A stretch of DNA of 64,000 nucleotides, from the NCBI RefSeq assembly GCF_007786475.1, contig NZ_VNJJ01000003.1, positions 414,055 through 478,054 on the forward strand. Reading direction: 5' to 3'. Origin of the DNA: Cohnella terricola. Its GTDB lineage: Bacteria; Bacillota; Bacilli; Paenibacillales; Paenibacillaceae. The notes beneath the pieces were generated by a model. That model worked only from the letters and a program-made list of their open reading frames with translations, ran no database searches and was not told the origin of the DNA. Shown here piece after piece: positions 16,952 to 24,243 of the stretch; position 1 is the stretch's first letter; each line of letters starts with the position of its first letter. Position numbers and translations under genes: made by a program.

Positions 16952-16979
16952 AAAAAAGCGCCTTTTTGGGCGCTTTTTC
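16952..16979. terminator. Bidirectional terminator between mtnD and a HAD gene
   Basis: AAAAAAGCGCC, a T-rich loop and GGGCGCTTTTT form a compact hairpin with an A run before it and a T run after it. It serves mtnD on the plus strand and the convergent HAD gene on the minus strand. Confidence 0.9.
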
Positions 16980-16980
16980 T

Positions 16981-17778
16981 TTATGAATTCAATGATTTCA
17001 ACAGATCAGACAATTCGGTCAAACTCTTGATTTCGTAAGCAGGAATGATTTCGTCGCTTCGAACCGTATTGTGACGGTTGATCCAGACCGAAGTCATGCC
17101 GATCCGGTTGGCTCCGAGTATGTCGGTCGTCAGCTTATCCCCAACCATAATGCCTTCCTCCGGACGAATGCCGATTTGCTCCATCGCATGGGCGAACAGG
17201 TTAGACGAAGGCTTGCCTTCTCCGAAGTTGCCTGAGATGACGATCGAATCAAAGTAAGGAATGAGTTCGGGTACACCGTCCAGCTTTTCCTGCTGCAAAT
17301 CCGGTGAACCGTTCGTTAGCAAAAGCAGCTTATAGCTTTTTTTCAGTTCGTCCAAGATCGCAAATGTTTCTTCATATACGTATTTCAGCTTACGGCGTTG
17401 CGCGGGGAACATCTCCGCGAGCTGCAACCCGAGCCCAGGTTGATCGACGCCAAGCGCGGCTAACCCACGAGTCCATGCGTTGCTGCGGTACTCCGGCGCA
17501 ATCTGTTGCAGCTTGCGAAACATCGGATGCTCTCCGGCTTCAAACTTGCCCCATAACGCTTCGAACGGATTGATGCCGATCATCTGCGTGAACGAGAAAG
17601 TTTCGTAGGTTTCATACAGAGCCCGCGCCTCCCGGCGAACGGCCGCCTCCAGTTCGTTCTCGTCGACTCCCGTCGCTTCGGCTCCGTACCGGCAAGTCGC
17701 CTTAAAAGCCTCGCTCACGCTGCGGTCATCCCACAGCAGCGTATCGTCCAAATCAAATAATACCGCTTTAACAGACAT
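16981..17778 (-). CDS. HAD-superfamily hydrolase (YjjG/YsaA-like phosphatase)
   Basis: The 265-residue protein begins with VLFDLDDTLLWDD (nucleophile D9, acid/base D11). It also has the LLLTNG motif, GKPSSNLF with the motif III lysine, and GDKLTTDILGA. The helical C1 cap between motifs I and II fits YjjG-type nucleotidases or YsaA-type phosphatases. The substrate is unknown. The start at 17778 follows AGGAGA. It is followed upstream by a membrane-protein gene on the same strand. Confidence 0.87.
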   Translation of the reverse strand: MSVKAVLFDLDDTLLWDDRSVSEAFKATCRYGAEATGVDENELEAAVRREARALYETYETFSFTQMIGINPFEALWGKFEAGEHPMFRKLQQIAPEYRSNAWTRGLAALGVDQPGLGLQLAEMFPAQRRKLKYVYEETFAILDELKKSYKLLLLTNGSPDLQQEKLDGVPELIPYFDSIVISGNFGEGKPSSNLFAHAMEQIGIRPEEGIMVGDKLTTDILGANRIGMTSVWINRHNTVRSDEIIPAYEIKSLTELSDLLKSLNS

Positions 17779-17790
17779 CTTGCCGTCTCC

Positions 17791-18309
17791 TCACTTTGCT
17801 TTTACTTCCATTTCAATATGATGCAAGTCCGTGAAAGTTTTTAATCTATCGGCCATTCGGTCGATCGGGAAGCGGTTCATCAACCGGGAGAATACCCAGT
17901 TCGTGCCTTTGACGGACTCCACAATGACGTAGCCCGGCTGAATGACGATCTTGCGAATTTCGGTCGGGCGCAAAGTTTTGTATCCGGTAAACTTGCGCGT
18001 TTCCAACGTATCGCGAGATACGGACAAATACGGACGTCGGAAATAGTAGAACACGGCAAGCAAGACGTAACATCCGATCGTTACCCAGAATAAGGTGGGA
18101 TCTTGTACAAATGAAGTCGACCACGGCTGAGAAAGGGTAATATAAAACAAAATGAGTAAGAACAACAGAGTGGGAATGACATAGTTCCGGCCTTGGAAGC
18201 GGTCGATCTGCTGCGTGCTTGTTGTTAACCCTTTCTTGCCATCTTTTTTGCGCCGTTTGTTAATCTGTTTCGTATTTTTCGTTACCATGCGTTCCCATGA
18301 GCGGGACAT
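17791..18309 (-). CDS. Two-TM membrane protein of unknown function
   Basis: The 172-residue protein has a basic cytoplasmic N terminus (KRRKKDGKKG), two hydrophobic segments at about 45-60 and 75-90, and a C-terminal soluble domain with short beta strands that looks PH- or YcxB-like (LSVSRDTLETRKFTGYKTL...IRKIVIQPGYVIVE). Family membership was not recognised with certainty. AGGAGG precedes the ATG at 18309. It lies between the ynzC homologue and the HAD gene on the same strand and may share their transcript. Confidence 0.7.
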   Translation of the reverse strand: MSRSWERMVTKNTKQINKRRKKDGKKGLTTSTQQIDRFQGRNYVIPTLLFLLILFYITLSQPWSTSFVQDPTLFWVTIGCYVLLAVFYYFRRPYLSVSRDTLETRKFTGYKTLRPTEIRKIVIQPGYVIVESVKGTNWVFSRLMNRFPIDRMADRLKTFTDLHHIEMEVKAK

Positions 18310-18360
18310 AATGATCCTCCTCGGCGCTATGCGCTTTTGCTTTCGTGAGATAAAGAAGGG

Positions 18361-18549
18361 TTAATGCTTGATCGTTGGTTCGTCCACGACTTCGATGCGG
18401 TCGAGCTCTTGACGGAAGTTTTGTCTGAATACCGTTAGATACTGCTTGCGAAGACGATCACGCTCCGCCGTTTCGCTTTCGGTTAAACCCTCTGATTTAT
18501 TTTTACGCGATAGCTCGTTTATACGCTGAATCAAATGATCCATATCCAT
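18361..18549 (-). CDS. DUF896 small protein, YnzC-like
   Basis: This 62-residue helical protein (HLIQRINELSRKNKSEGLT then a second helix with RLRKQYL) matches the DUF896 family typified by YnzC of B. subtilis. There ynzC is the last gene of the SOS operon yneA-yneB-ynzC. Here it follows yneA directly, without yneB and with a terminator-like hairpin between. Function is unknown. GGGAGTGA precedes the ATG. Confidence 0.85.
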   Translation of the reverse strand: MDMDHLIQRINELSRKNKSEGLTESETAERDRLRKQYLTVFRQNFRQELDRIEVVDEPTIKH

Positions 18550-18630
18550 TGCTGTCTCACTCCCTTTTTGGCATCTTCTCTACTTTGCCACTTTCGCCGA
18601 TAGATTGTCAAGAAGCGCCGAACGACAAAT

Positions 18631-18649
18631 AGACCGGGTAGCCCGGTCT
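18631..18649 (-). terminator. Hairpin after yneA
   Basis: AGACCGGG and CCCGGTCT flank a three-base loop, 23 bases after the yneA stop. On the minus strand it is followed only by ATTTGT, so termination may be partial. Confidence 0.6.
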
Positions 18650-18672
18650 CTATAAGTCGCCTTTAACTTCAC

Positions 18673-19074
18673 TTAAGGCAATATATTGGTAGGGATAATG
18701 ATCTCTTGTCCGCTCGTCAAATTGGACGAGGACAATCCGTTCCGCTCAAGGATCTCATGGACGGCTTGACGCGTATCGATCGTCGGGTTCTTATAGGATC
18801 TGGCCAATTCCCACAACGTATCGCCGGAATCGACGGAAATGACTTGCTCTCCGTTCGAGGGTGGCACGATTTCTCCGGAAGATGCGAACGTGCGCATAAA
18901 GGTGATTCCGCTGAAAAGAATACAAAATGCGAACAGGAAGAACAAGCCCTTGCCTATCTTCAAGTGGATCGAAAAGCCAGCCCCTCTCGAAGAGCTGCGT
19001 TCGGACATGCTTCTCTTCGTCCGGCTAACTACCGAAGAAGATGTTGTTCCTGCCGCAATCCATGAATGCACCAT
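18673..19074 (-). CDS. yneA: SOS-induced cell division suppressor, LysM protein
   Basis: The protein has a single transmembrane segment (GLFFLFAFCILFSGITF, about residues 43-60) followed by a C-terminal extracellular LysM domain (SVDSGDTLWELARSY...ILERNGLSSSNLTSGQEIIIP). This is the YneA layout, divergently paired with lexA and preceded by a LexA box, as in Bacillus, where YneA delays division during DNA damage. The ATG at 19074 has GGGGTGG before it. The N-terminal ~42-residue cytoplasmic stretch, rich in Ser and Arg, is longer than in B. subtilis YneA. A GTG nine bases upstream is an alternative start. Confidence 0.88.
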   Translation of the reverse strand: MVHSWIAAGTTSSSVVSRTKRSMSERSSSRGAGFSIHLKIGKGLFFLFAFCILFSGITFMRTFASSGEIVPPSNGEQVISVDSGDTLWELARSYKNPTIDTRQAVHEILERNGLSSSNLTSGQEIIIPTNILP

Positions 19075-19105
19075 TATACCCACCCCAAACGTTTGTTCTG
19101 GTTTG

Positions 19106-19134
19106 AGAATAACACGAACATACGTTCATGTCAA
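19106..19134 (-). promoter_or_regulatory. Promoter of yneA
   Basis: On the minus strand TTGACA (19129-19134) and TATTCT (19106-19111) are 17 bases apart. The spacer contains the LexA box at 19115-19128, so repressor binding would occlude the promoter. Confidence 0.82.
19115..19128. promoter_or_regulatory. LexA (SOS) box 1, in the yneA promoter
   Basis: CGAACATACGTTCA matches the Gram-positive LexA consensus CGAAC-N4-GTTCG at 9 of 10 defined positions and lies in the yneA promoter spacer. Confidence 0.88.
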
Positions 19135-19143
19135 TCATTTTTC

Positions 19144-19157
19144 GGAACACCCGTTCT
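19144..19157. promoter_or_regulatory. LexA (SOS) box 2, central
   Basis: GGAACACCCGTTCT keeps the GAAC-N4-GTTC core. It lies midway between the yneA and lexA promoters and could support cooperative repression of both. Confidence 0.65.
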
Positions 19158-19170
19158 CTAGAACGAGTGT

Positions 19171-19199
19171 TTGTGCGAACTCGAGTTCTGTGTTATAAT
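19171..19199 (+). promoter_or_regulatory. Promoter of lexA
   Basis: TTGTGC (19171-19176) and TATAAT (19194-19199) are 17 bases apart. A LexA box occupies the spacer, consistent with autoregulation. Confidence 0.8.
19176..19189. promoter_or_regulatory. LexA (SOS) box 3, in the lexA promoter
   Basis: CGAACTCGAGTTCT matches CGAAC-N4-GTTCG with one mismatch at the last base and lies between the -35 and -10 of lexA. Confidence 0.85.
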
Positions 19200-19235
19200 T
19201 TGTCATCATGAGTTATTACATAGGGAGGGTTTGGC

Positions 19236-19859
19236 GTGTCTAAAATGTCGAATCGCCAGAATTCCATACTTGAATTCATTAAAAGTGAAGTTCGCGAGAA
19301 AGGTTATCCCCCGTCCGTTCGCGAGATCGGCGAAGCCGTGGGGCTCGCATCCAGTTCGACCGTGCATGGTCATCTTGACCGGTTGGAGAAGAAAGGACTG
19401 ATCCGTCGCGATCCGACCAAACCTCGTGCGATCGAGATTTTGGGGGACGAAGACGACTCCGTGTTGAAGTTTTCGGCCGCCGTGCGTCCCATTCCCCTTG
19501 TCGGGAAGGTTACGGCGGGCGTTCCTATCACTGCGACGGAGAACATCGAAGAGTATTACCCGCTGCCTGTAACCATGATCGGCGATCAGCCCGTATTCAT
19601 GTTGTCCGTTATGGGAGACAGCATGATCGAAGCCGGCATTCATAACGGCGATTATGTCATCGTCCGCCAGCAGCCAACCGCAGTCAACGGCGACATCGTC
19701 GTCGCCATGACGGACGATAACGAAGCGACGGTCAAAACCTTCTATAAGGAGCGCGACCATATTCGCCTGCAGCCGGAAAATTCCAGCATGGAACCGATTC
19801 GGTTGCCGAACGTCAGCATTCTCGGCAAAGTCATCGGCTTGATCCGTTCCTTCATGTAG
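19236..19859 (+). CDS. lexA: SOS repressor LexA
   Basis: The 207-residue protein has an N-terminal winged helix ([14 protein letters not shown]...[30 protein letters not shown]), the self-cleavage bond A94-G95 in VTAGVP, and the catalytic dyad S129 (MGDSM) and K167 (ATVKTF). It represses SOS genes until RecA-stimulated autocleavage. The GTG at 19236 is preceded by AGGGAGGG; an ATG nine bases on is a less likely start. It is divergent from yneA, with three LexA boxes between. Confidence 0.97.
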   Translation: MSKMSNRQNSILEFIKSEVREKGYPPSVREIGEAVGLASSSTVHGHLDRLEKKGLIRRDPTKPRAIEILGDEDDSVLKFSAAVRPIPLVGKVTAGVPITATENIEEYYPLPVTMIGDQPVFMLSVMGDSMIEAGIHNGDYVIVRQQPTAVNGDIVVAMTDDNEATVKTFYKERDHIRLQPENSSMEPIRLPNVSILGKVIGLIRSFM

Positions 19860-19890
19860 CACGATTTATCCAAAACCATACGCAAGCCAA

Positions 19891-19935
19891 GCAGCCCGTT
19901 GCAGATTTTACATCCGCAACGGGCTGCCTTTTACA
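19891..19935 (+). terminator. Terminator of lexA
   Basis: GCAGCCCGTTGC (19891-19902) and GCAACGGGCTGC (19916-19927) form a perfect 12-bp stem followed by CTTTTACATTTT, starting 31 bases after the lexA stop. Confidence 0.88.
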
Positions 19936-20012
19936 TTTTGGCCAACAATTTCCTAGCAACTTTCGATGTTTATGATACGATTGGACTAATCAACTTTATT
20001 CGGGGTGAGCAT

Positions 20013-20351
20013 TTGTACTCAGAACACCAGGTCGCGCACAACCGGATCGGTTCAGCGGTCGCCAGTTTGATCATGAGCATCTTCGGGGCATTCCTTCTCA
20101 TCGCTTTTTTTTACGGATTGATGCATTATCGTTATTACGACGAAGATCGTACTCCGCTTGGAATTCTGTTCGTCCTGTTGCTCACGATCGCTTGCAACTA
20201 TTTCACGTACCCTTTCGCGTTAAAAGGTATGCGCTCCACATCCGGTAAAGGACTGGCAATTGCCGGATTAACGATTAATTGCATCCTTTCCGCAGCTATA
20301 TTAGGAAGCATCGCGTTTATGGTCTTTATCTATTTTACGTTTAGATCCTGA
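20013..20351 (+). CDS. DUF4190-like small membrane protein
   Basis: Reading from the TTG at 20013, preceded by CGGGGTGAGCA, gives 112 residues with three hydrophobic segments: AVASLIMSIFGAFLLIAFFYG, GILFVLLLTIACNYFTYPFA and AAILGSIAFMVFIYF. Between the last two lies a GKGLAIAGLTIN motif typical of DUF4190 membrane proteins. Function is unknown. An upstream ATG at 19899 would place the start inside the lexA terminator stem, so the TTG start is preferred. Confidence 0.65.
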   Translation: MYSEHQVAHNRIGSAVASLIMSIFGAFLLIAFFYGLMHYRYYDEDRTPLGILFVLLLTIACNYFTYPFALKGMRSTSGKGLAIAGLTINCILSAAILGSIAFMVFIYFTFRS

Positions 20352-20368
20352 AGCTGCTAATTTGCCGC

Positions 20369-20387
20369 CCCCCCCCCCCCCCCCCCC
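20369..20387. repeat. Homopolymer of 19 C residues
   Basis: An uninterrupted run of 19 cytosines follows the DUF4190-like stop codon by 17 bases. Such a tract is prone to slippage, so its length may vary among cells or reflect sequencing uncertainty. It touches no coding sequence. Confidence 0.95.
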
Positions 20388-20837
20388 GCCATTGTCGCAA
20401 AACGCGTCAATGGCGGGGGCTACTTCTTCATACACCTTCTCATTGCTGCAAAAAGCAGCAATGGCGTGGTTCTTCGCTACATGTAGACTGTCATTGTTGC
20501 AAAAAGCAGCAATGAACGATACTTCCGCCCCGTATGCCTAACTATTGTCGCAAAATGCGTCAATGACGGGCCAACCACATCTATCGACCGGTCTAACGGA
20601 TGCCAGCGCCGTTAATTCATCGAAATCTAGGCTGCTCAGAATCTTACGGAAGTCAGAGACCTTATTCAGACCCAAAAGTATGAATTCGGCCTTTTTCTAA
20701 AGAATAGCGGCGTCTCGTTCCGTTAGATTACCTATCGGCGGAAAATCGGCCATATAAGTGCGGCTATTTCCGTTAGCGAGGATTGTTAATCGGAATAGTT
20801 TGCTCTACACCCCACAGCATTGTCGAAAACGATAATG
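20388..20837. repeat. Cluster of five related CATTG...CAATG hairpins
   Basis: Five imperfect copies of one dyad element occur at 20388-20414, 20441-20463, 20492-20514, 20544-20564 and 20818-20837. Each has arms of the type CATTGTCGC or CATTGCTGC around an A3-A5 loop. The second is a perfect 9-bp stem with five A residues in the loop. Between copies 4 and 5 lies sequence with two TTCCGTTAG blocks that looks like dispersed intergenic repeat material. None is followed by a T run, so they are not simple terminators. Confidence 0.85.
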
Positions 20838-20849
20838 ACGAAATAGAGG

Positions 20850-20996
20850 TTACCGAAAGGGAAGGTGCGTAAAGTTCATACCGTAAACGCCTATGAGAAA
20901 ATAGACTATCGCCACCAGCAACAACCAGCAAAAAATGTTGAAGGGGTTATCCCATATGTTGAATCGGTTTCTTATCCAATTGAATAGCGGCTTCAT
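20850..20996 (-). CDS. Small single-TM membrane protein, 48 residues
   Basis: An ATG at 20996 preceded by GGGAGGGTATTAG opens a 48-codon frame ending at 20850. It encodes a basic N terminus (MKPLFNWIRNRFN), an aromatic linker and one strongly hydrophobic helix (IFCWLLLVAIVYFLIGVYG). The strong ribosome binding site and classic positive-inside membrane topology support a real gene. It stands alone between the hairpin cluster and the glnA terminator. No family was recognised. Confidence 0.7.
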   Translation of the reverse strand: MKPLFNWIRNRFNIWDNPFNIFCWLLLVAIVYFLIGVYGMNFTHLPFR

Positions 20997-21020
20997 CTAA
21001 TACCCTCCCGCCTCATAACA

Positions 21021-21055
21021 AAATCCCCCGACCAAGCAAAGCCGGTCGGGGGATT
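21021..21055 (-). terminator. Terminator of glnR-glnA
   Basis: AAATCCCCCGACC and GGTCGGGGGATTT form a strong stem 8 bases after the glnA stop, followed on the minus strand by a T-rich stretch. Confidence 0.9.
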
Positions 21056-21062
21056 TCCTATT

Positions 21063-22391
21063 TTAATACATCGTCAAATATTGATCGCGTTCCCATTGAT
21101 GGACTTGCGTCCGATACATATCCCACTCGATTTCTTTCAACTCGTAGAAGTGGCTGAGCGCGTGATCACCGAGCGCATCGCAAACGATGTCGTCGCGCAG
21201 AAGTTCGGCTAAAGACTCCTTCAAGTCGATCGGCAGGCTCGGAATGCCTTCCTCGATCCGCTCTTCCTCGCTCATCACGTAAATGTTGCGATCGACCGGG
21301 GCCGGAATCGGAAGTTTGTTTTGAATGCCGTCCAAACCTGCTTTGAGCGTCACGGCGAGCGTCAAGTACGGATTGGCCGCCGGATCCGGGTTGCGCAGCT
21401 CGATGCGCGTGCTTAATCCGCGGGAAGCCGGAATCCGCACCATCGGGCTCCGGTTGCTGGCCGACCATGCCACGTAACACGGCGCTTCGTAACCGGGGAC
21501 GAGGCGTTTGTACGAGTTTACGGTCGGGTTCGTGATCGCCGCCATACCGCGGGCGTGCTTGAGCACTCCGGCCATATATTGGCGCGCTATAACGCTTAAG
21601 CCCAACTTATCGTTCGGATCGTAGAACGCGTTCTCGTTGCCGCGGAACAGCGATTGATGGCAGTGCATGCCCGAACCGTTCATGCCAAACAACGGCTTAG
21701 GCATGAAAGTCGCATGAAGGCCGTGCTGGCGCGCGATCGTTTTGACGACCAATTTGAACGTTTGAATCTGGTCGGCCGCTTTCACAGCGTGGGCATATTT
21801 AAAGTCGATCTCGTGCTGGCCGGGAGCAACCTCGTGATGGGAGGCCTCGATCTCGAAGCCCATCTCCTCGAGCGTGAGCACGATATCGCGACGGCAGTTC
21901 TCGCCCAAATCCGTAGGGGCCAAGTCGAAATAACCGCCTTGGTCGTTCAGTTCCATCGTTGGATTGCCTTTATCGTCGGTTCTGAACAAGAAAAACTCCG
22001 GTTCCGGTCCGACGTTCATCGTCGTGAAGCCCATTTGCTCCGCTTCTTCCAATGCGCGCTTCAGAATGCCGCGCGGATCGCCGGCAAAAGGGGTTCCATC
22101 AGGCATATAGACGTCGCAGATCAGACGCGCGACTTTATTTTCGGTAACCCACGGGAATACGACCCAAGTGCTGAGATCCGGATACAGGTACATATCCGAT
22201 TCTTCGATGCGCACATAACCTTCGATGGAAGAGCCGTCGAACATCATTTTGTTGTCGAGCGCTTTCTCAAGCTGGCTGACCGGGATCTCGACGTTTTTGA
22301 TCGAACCGAGCAAATCCGTAAATTGCAGGCGAATAAAACGTACGTTCTGTTCCTTGGCGATCCGTGTGATGTCTTCGCGAGTGTAGGTCAT
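21063..22391 (-). CDS. glnA: Glutamine synthetase, type I
   Basis: The 442-residue protein has the GSI-alpha length of Bacillus-type enzymes. It shows [15 protein letters not shown] near residue 55, the ATP-binding AEPEFFLF-like block [18 protein letters not shown], and [17 protein letters not shown] carrying the Glu-flap region. It condenses ammonia and glutamate. In Firmicutes, feedback-inhibited GlnA also controls GlnR and TnrA. Strong AGGAGG precedes the ATG. It is co-transcribed with glnR from the promoter at 22874-22902. Confidence 0.97.
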   Translation of the reverse strand: MTYTREDITRIAKEQNVRFIRLQFTDLLGSIKNVEIPVSQLEKALDNKMMFDGSSIEGYVRIEESDMYLYPDLSTWVVFPWVTENKVARLICDVYMPDGTPFAGDPRGILKRALEEAEQMGFTTMNVGPEPEFFLFRTDDKGNPTMELNDQGGYFDLAPTDLGENCRRDIVLTLEEMGFEIEASHHEVAPGQHEIDFKYAHAVKAADQIQTFKLVVKTIARQHGLHATFMPKPLFGMNGSGMHCHQSLFRGNENAFYDPNDKLGLSVIARQYMAGVLKHARGMAAITNPTVNSYKRLVPGYEAPCYVAWSASNRSPMVRIPASRGLSTRIELRNPDPAANPYLTLAVTLKAGLDGIQNKLPIPAPVDRNIYVMSEEERIEEGIPSLPIDLKESLAELLRDDIVCDALGDHALSHFYELKEIEWDMYRTQVHQWERDQYLTMY

Positions 22392-22412
22392 AAAGCCTCC
22401 TGTTACCTTAAC

Positions 22413-22826
22413 TTATTTGTTTTTGTAGAAACGGGAAAGCTCTCCTTGGATCAAGGAAACTTGGCCCGGTCGTTTGCCGGTCATAATCTGTTGCTTCAAC
22501 ATGCGATGCAATTGGGAATCGGTCATCTCCCGTCTCTTCACTTCGGACACTTCGTTAATGATCGTGCTTTCGTTCTCGTCCTGACCGACTGGATTCATAA
22601 CTTGTTTAATTCCTGCGATGTTGACGCCTTTCTCGATCAAGGATTTGATCTCCATTAATCGCTCGACATCGTTGAATGAAAATAAACGTTGATTGCCGTC
22701 CGTGCGGGCGGGCTGAATCAGTTCGTGTTGTTCGTAATAGCGGATTTGGCGAGCGGTCAGGTCGGTCAGCTTCATTACGATGCCAATCGGAAATAACGCC
22801 ATATTCCTGCGAATCTCGTCGCCCAT
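22413..22826 (-). CDS. glnR: MerR-family nitrogen regulator GlnR
   Basis: Choosing the ATG at 22826 (MGDEIRRNMALFPIGIVMKLT) aligns the start with known GlnR proteins; an upstream TTG in frame is not needed. The 137-residue protein has a MerR-type winged helix (LTARQIRYYEQHEL...NQRLFSFNDVERLMEIKSLI), a dimerisation helix (GVNIAGIKQVMN) and a short C-terminal tail that in GlnR senses glutamine synthetase. It should repress its own operon when nitrogen is abundant. Confidence 0.95.
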   Translation of the reverse strand: MGDEIRRNMALFPIGIVMKLTDLTARQIRYYEQHELIQPARTDGNQRLFSFNDVERLMEIKSLIEKGVNIAGIKQVMNPVGQDENESTIINEVSEVKRREMTDSQLHRMLKQQIMTGKRPGQVSLIQGELSRFYKNK

Positions 22827-22873
22827 CTCATACCAACCTTCCAACTTAACATGTTGTAATCGAAATCAGTTTC

Positions 22874-22902
22874 ATTGTACCTTCGGCCCCAAAACATGTC
22901 AA
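22874..22902 (-). promoter_or_regulatory. Promoter of glnR-glnA with a GlnR-like half site
   Basis: On the minus strand a consensus TTGACA (22897-22902) is followed after exactly 17 bases by TACAAT (22874-22879). The -35 overlaps a TGACA half site of the GlnR/TnrA box (TGTnA-N7-TnACA, partner half at 22909-22913 degenerate), where GlnR binding would block RNA polymerase. Confidence 0.85.
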
Positions 22903-22929
22903 TGCATGTAAGGTTTTCGGCGCATTAAC

Positions 22930-24198
22930 TTACAAAAATCCGCGCTCCCAGAGCGACTTCACCGCCAATTTGACTGCATACTTCACATGCGCATATGTAA
23001 GCCCGCCCTGCATGTAAGCAATATACGGTTCACGCACCGGCGCATCCGCGGACAATTCGAGGCTTCCGCCTTGAATGAACGTGCCGGCCGCCATGATCAC
23101 GGGATGCTCGTACCCCGGCATATCCCATGGTTCCGGTACGACGTGCGCGTCGACGGCCGCGGCCTTCTGGATCGCTTGCACAAAATGGATCAAAGGCTCC
23201 GCACCGGAAAAACGGATCGCCTGGATTAAGTCCGTGCGCGGATCGTCCCAGCGCGGATGCGTATCGAACCCTAAGTTCGCGAATATCGCGGACGCGAAAA
23301 TGCTGCCTTTCACGGCCTGGCTGACTAACAAAGGCGACAAGAACAACCCCTGGAAAATGGAACGGGTCGTCCCGAGCATCGCACCGACCTCTCCCCCGAT
23401 TCCCGGAGCGGTTAACCGATAGGCGGCAAGATCGACGAGATGCTGCTTGCCGACAATATATCCTCCGCTCGCTGCCAATCCGCCGCCCGGATTTTTGATG
23501 AGAGAACCCGCAATCAGATCGACGCCGACCTCGGTCGGTTCCTTCTCTTCCGTAAACTCCCCGTAACAGTTATCGGCGAATACGATAGCATCCGGGCGCA
23601 GTTCCTTAACTCGCGCCGCCATCTCCGCGATCTGTTCAATCGTGAACGACGGGCGCCAATCGTACCCTCGCGAACGCTGGATCGCGAACACTTTCGTTCG
23701 TTCCGACACCGCCGCGGCGACACCGTCCCAATCCACGCTTCCGTTCTCAAGCAACGGAACGATCTTCGTAGTCACTCCCCAATCGGAAAGCGAACCCAGT
23801 CCGTCCCCCGGCTTGCCGATCACTTTATGCAGTGTGTCGTAAGGCTTCCCCGTAATAAATAAAAGCTCGTCGCCGGGGCGCAAGCATCCGAATAAGGCCG
23901 CCGAGATCGTATGCGTGCCGGACACAAGATGCGGCCTGACGATTGCGGCCTCCGCTCCGAACACGTCCGCGTATACGAGATCCAACGTTTCCCTTCCGCT
24001 GTCGTTATAACCGTAACCGGTCGACGGCGCGAAATGAAAATCACTGACCCGATGTTTCTGGAAGGCTTGAATGATTTTCCATTGATTCCTCTCCGCGATG
24101 CGATCGAGAAGACGAAAACGCGGAGCTATTCGCTCTTCGGCCGCCTCCGCCCATTGCTCCCATTGCCGTTCATATTGCTCGTGTTCCATTGCTTGCAT
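22930..24198 (-). CDS. PLP-dependent methionine gamma-lyase-family protein (aluminium resistance, YnbB)
   Basis: The 422-residue protein belongs to the fold-type I PLP family often labelled aluminium resistance protein. It shows FHFAPSTGYGYNDSGRETLD, PHLVSGTHTI, FADNCYGEF (cofactor-binding Asp) and SLIKNPGGG with the Schiff-base lysine. The enzyme's physiological substrate is not established; C-S lyase activity is inferred from the fold. The order hflX-ynbB-glnR-glnA is conserved with Bacillus. AAAGGAGAG precedes the ATG. Confidence 0.9.
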   Translation of the reverse strand: MQAMEHEQYERQWEQWAEAAEERIAPRFRLLDRIAERNQWKIIQAFQKHRVSDFHFAPSTGYGYNDSGRETLDLVYADVFGAEAAIVRPHLVSGTHTISAALFGCLRPGDELLFITGKPYDTLHKVIGKPGDGLGSLSDWGVTTKIVPLLENGSVDWDGVAAAVSERTKVFAIQRSRGYDWRPSFTIEQIAEMAARVKELRPDAIVFADNCYGEFTEEKEPTEVGVDLIAGSLIKNPGGGLAASGGYIVGKQHLVDLAAYRLTAPGIGGEVGAMLGTTRSIFQGLFLSPLLVSQAVKGSIFASAIFANLGFDTHPRWDDPRTDLIQAIRFSGAEPLIHFVQAIQKAAAVDAHVVPEPWDMPGYEHPVIMAAGTFIQGGSLELSADAPVREPYIAYMQGGLTYAHVKYAVKLAVKSLWERGFL

Positions 24199-24243
24199 GA
24201 TGCTCTCCTTTAATATGCGTCTCTTCCGATGATGGGGTCGCGA

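Noticed and set aside
21654..22658. 334-codon plus-strand ORF antisense to glnA and glnR
   Set aside because: It covers two genes with unambiguous homology and has no recognisable domain.
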